Positions 62,800-64,000 of a stretch of 64,000 bases of DNA are shown in pieces. The translations under genes and the position numbers were made by a program. This DNA comes from Micromonospora sp. MW-13 (GTDB lineage Bacteria; Actinomycetota; Actinomycetes; Mycobacteriales; Micromonosporaceae). The notes beneath the pieces are model-generated. The model made no database searches. It was not told the DNA's origin and was given only the letters and a program-made list of their open reading frames with translations. The stretch spans positions 23,913 through 87,912 of the forward strand of contig NZ_QKKX01000046.1 in NCBI RefSeq assembly GCF_003434305.1, in the 5' to 3' direction. Position 1 is the stretch's first letter. Each line of letters starts with the position of its first letter.

Positions 62800-64000
62800 T
62801 TAGACGCGGGTGATGCGGATTGCGTCGGCGATCACGTAGCCGGTGCTGCCGGACCACCGGCTGATGCCCACTTTGTTGGTGTCTCCGGCGGTCAGGGTGA
62901 AGGTGCCCAGTGAGCGCCATCCACCACCGTTGGCTGTCTGGTTCACGGTGACCGTCTGGTTGCCGTTGCTGGTTACCACGATGTATGGGGTGGTGGTGTT
63001 GTAACCGGCGACGGCCGGGTACCAGGCCTCTACCCGGTAGGTGGCGGTGGCCGGGATGTTCACCTTGTACCAGGCGGCGTCGCTGGCCGCGACCGGGTCG
63101 GCGTATCGGTAGTCGGCGCCGTAGCGCTGCGACGAGTACGACGAGGTGCCCCAGTTGGCGCTTGCGGTGAATCGGCCGGCGGTGGTGTTGTCCACGATGG
63201 TCGACCACGAGGGCGGCGTGGTGGTGCCGGTGACGAGTTGCATGTAGTAGGTCCAGTTCCAGTTCGGTCCCGGGTCGGTGTGCGTGGCGCCCGGCACCTG
63301 GTTGTGACCGATGATGTTGTTGCGGGTCTTCGGGATGCCGTACTTGTCGCACAGGTGCCGTACCAGCGCGGCCGAGGACCGGTACATCGCGTCGGTGTAC
63401 CAGGAGGCGTTGTCGACGTAGCCTTCGTGTTCCAGACCGATCGACTGGGTGTTGTAGGTCCAGTTGCCGGCGTGCCAGGCGACGTCCTTGTCCCGCACCA
63501 TCTGGGTCACCGCGCCGTCGGAGGAGCGGAGCAGGTAGTGCGCGCTGGTGCCGGCGGCTGCGTTCTGGAACCAGCTGATCGAGCCGGCGTAGCTGCCCTG
63601 CATGGTGTGGATGACGATGTAGTTGATCGGGTACGACGACTCGCGGCTGGAGGCCGTGTAGTTGGACGAGTTCGCCGGCACCCAGGCCGCCGGGCCGTAG
63701 TCGGTGCTCTGGATGCCCATGTCGGCGGTGCCCAGCGGCGCCACGTCGGCGTAGTCGCCCCGCTGGGGCGCGACCGGACGGCCAGCCACGGTGACCTGGC
63801 CGGTGGCCGTGGTCGCGCTGAAGCCGCTGGCGAGCAGGTCGTACACGGCGTCGGCGTACAGCCGGGCGGTGGCCTTGTCCGACGAGCCGCCGTAGCGGGC
63901 GATCACGCCGTACCACTGGTTGACGTCGTCGCGCTGCGCCGCGGTGAGCCCGGCCTGATCGGCGTACGAGCGGAGCACCGCCGCCGCGCCGGCGACGTTC
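62800..64000 (-). CDS. N-acetylmuramoyl-L-alanine amidase, secreted, 5' end outside window
   Basis: At least 400 residues, with the start beyond base 64000; the frame remains open to the window edge (NVAGAAAVLRSYAD). Amidase_2 (PGRP-like zinc) domain: first zinc histidine in YIVIHTMQGSY, AHYLLRSSDGAVTQMV, VAWHAGNWTYN, and the second histidine with the catalytic region IIGHNQVPGATHTDPG. A C-terminal beta-sandwich of about 130 residues (YRVEAWYPAVAGYNTTTPYI, GWRSLGTFTL) looks like a golvesin/CBM-type wall- or sugar-binding module. It cleaves the amide bond between MurNAc and the stem peptide in the cell wall. Confidence 0.9.
   Translation of the reverse strand, partial: NVAGAAAVLRSYADQAGLTAAQRDDVNQWYGVIARYGGSSDKATARLYADAVYDLLASGFSATTATGQVTVAGRPVAPQRGDYADVAPLGTADMGIQSTDYGPAAWVPANSSNYTASSRESSYPINYIVIHTMQGSYAGSISWFQNAAAGTSAHYLLRSSDGAVTQMVRDKDVAWHAGNWTYNTQSIGLEHEGYVDNASWYTDAMYRSSAALVRHLCDKYGIPKTRNNIIGHNQVPGATHTDPGPNWNWTYYMQLVTGTTTPPSWSTIVDNTTAGRFTASANWGTSSYSSQRYGADYRYADPVAASDAAWYKVNIPATATYRVEAWYPAVAGYNTTTPYIVVTSNGNQTVTVNQTANGGGWRSLGTFTLTAGDTNKVGISRWSGSTGYVIADAIRITRV

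Noticed and set aside
1..64000. CRISPR arrays, tRNA or rRNA genes, integrase/attachment sites
   Set aside because: None seen on either strand by reading; short repeats found are coding repeats or IS-related.

Overview
The window is high-GC actinomycete DNA: GTG starts are common, genes are tightly packed with ATGA/GTGA overlaps, and it holds large NRPS genes, a SARP-type regulator, XRE/membrane hybrids and decayed IS3, IS5, IS110, IS701, ISAs1 and IS605 fragments. I lean towards Micromonosporales or Pseudonocardiales, but no phylogenetic marker here fixes the genus. No tRNA, rRNA or CRISPR array was seen.

Left flank (1-8.9 kb): a catabolic-looking plus-strand operon (hydantoinase A C-terminus, hydantoinase B, FAD amino-acid oxidase, thiolase), a TnpB fragment, a lipoprotein, and two divergent genes that each join an N-terminal helix-turn-helix to a membrane segment and an extracytoplasmic domain.

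Centre (9.8-47.4 kb): one nonribosomal peptide gene cluster. Plus strand 9.8-12.0 kb has a 2-oxoglutarate/Fe(II) oxygenase and a PGM1-type ATP-grasp peptide ligase. Minus strand 12.0-20.9 kb has a leuA/leuC/leuD/leuB-like 2-oxo-acid elongation set with an aminotransferase, an FAD oxidase, an MbtH protein and an A-PCP protein with a leucine-type specificity code. Divergent from it is a C-A-PCP-E-C NRPS (21.3-27.3 kb). Minus strand 27.4-45.1 kb has a P450, an Asp/Glu racemase, an MFS exporter, three NRPS proteins (A-PCP-C, A-PCP with a cysteine-type code, C-A-PCP-C), a second 2OG oxygenase, a fatty-acid-desaturase-like di-iron enzyme, an amidinotransferase and an aldo/keto reductase. An XRE-SARP-NB-ARC regulator closes this end. 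Modules are repeatedly split between C and A domains and no thioesterase is seen.

Beside the regulator (48.6-51.1 kb), and bracketed by IS remnants, is a leucyl-tRNA synthetase gene. By recall, its sequence resembles the E. coli-like LeuRS type rather than the usual actinobacterial one. With a leucine-type elongation pathway and a leucine-type adenylation domain nearby, the best hypothesis in the window is that this is a self-resistance copy and that the peptide targets LeuRS.

Right flank (51.8-64 kb): a large secreted glycosidase-like protein with two LamG domains and a GH43-like secreted protein with five FG-GAP-like repeats, which share a palindromic operator-like site; then a hypothetical protein, a degenerate caspase-like protein, a DUF4291 protein, an FGE-sulfatase-like protein and a partial N-acetylmuramoyl-L-alanine amidase running off the end. 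The IS graveyards at 47.6-48.5, 51.2-51.7 and 56.5-57.0 kb show a region with a history of insertion.
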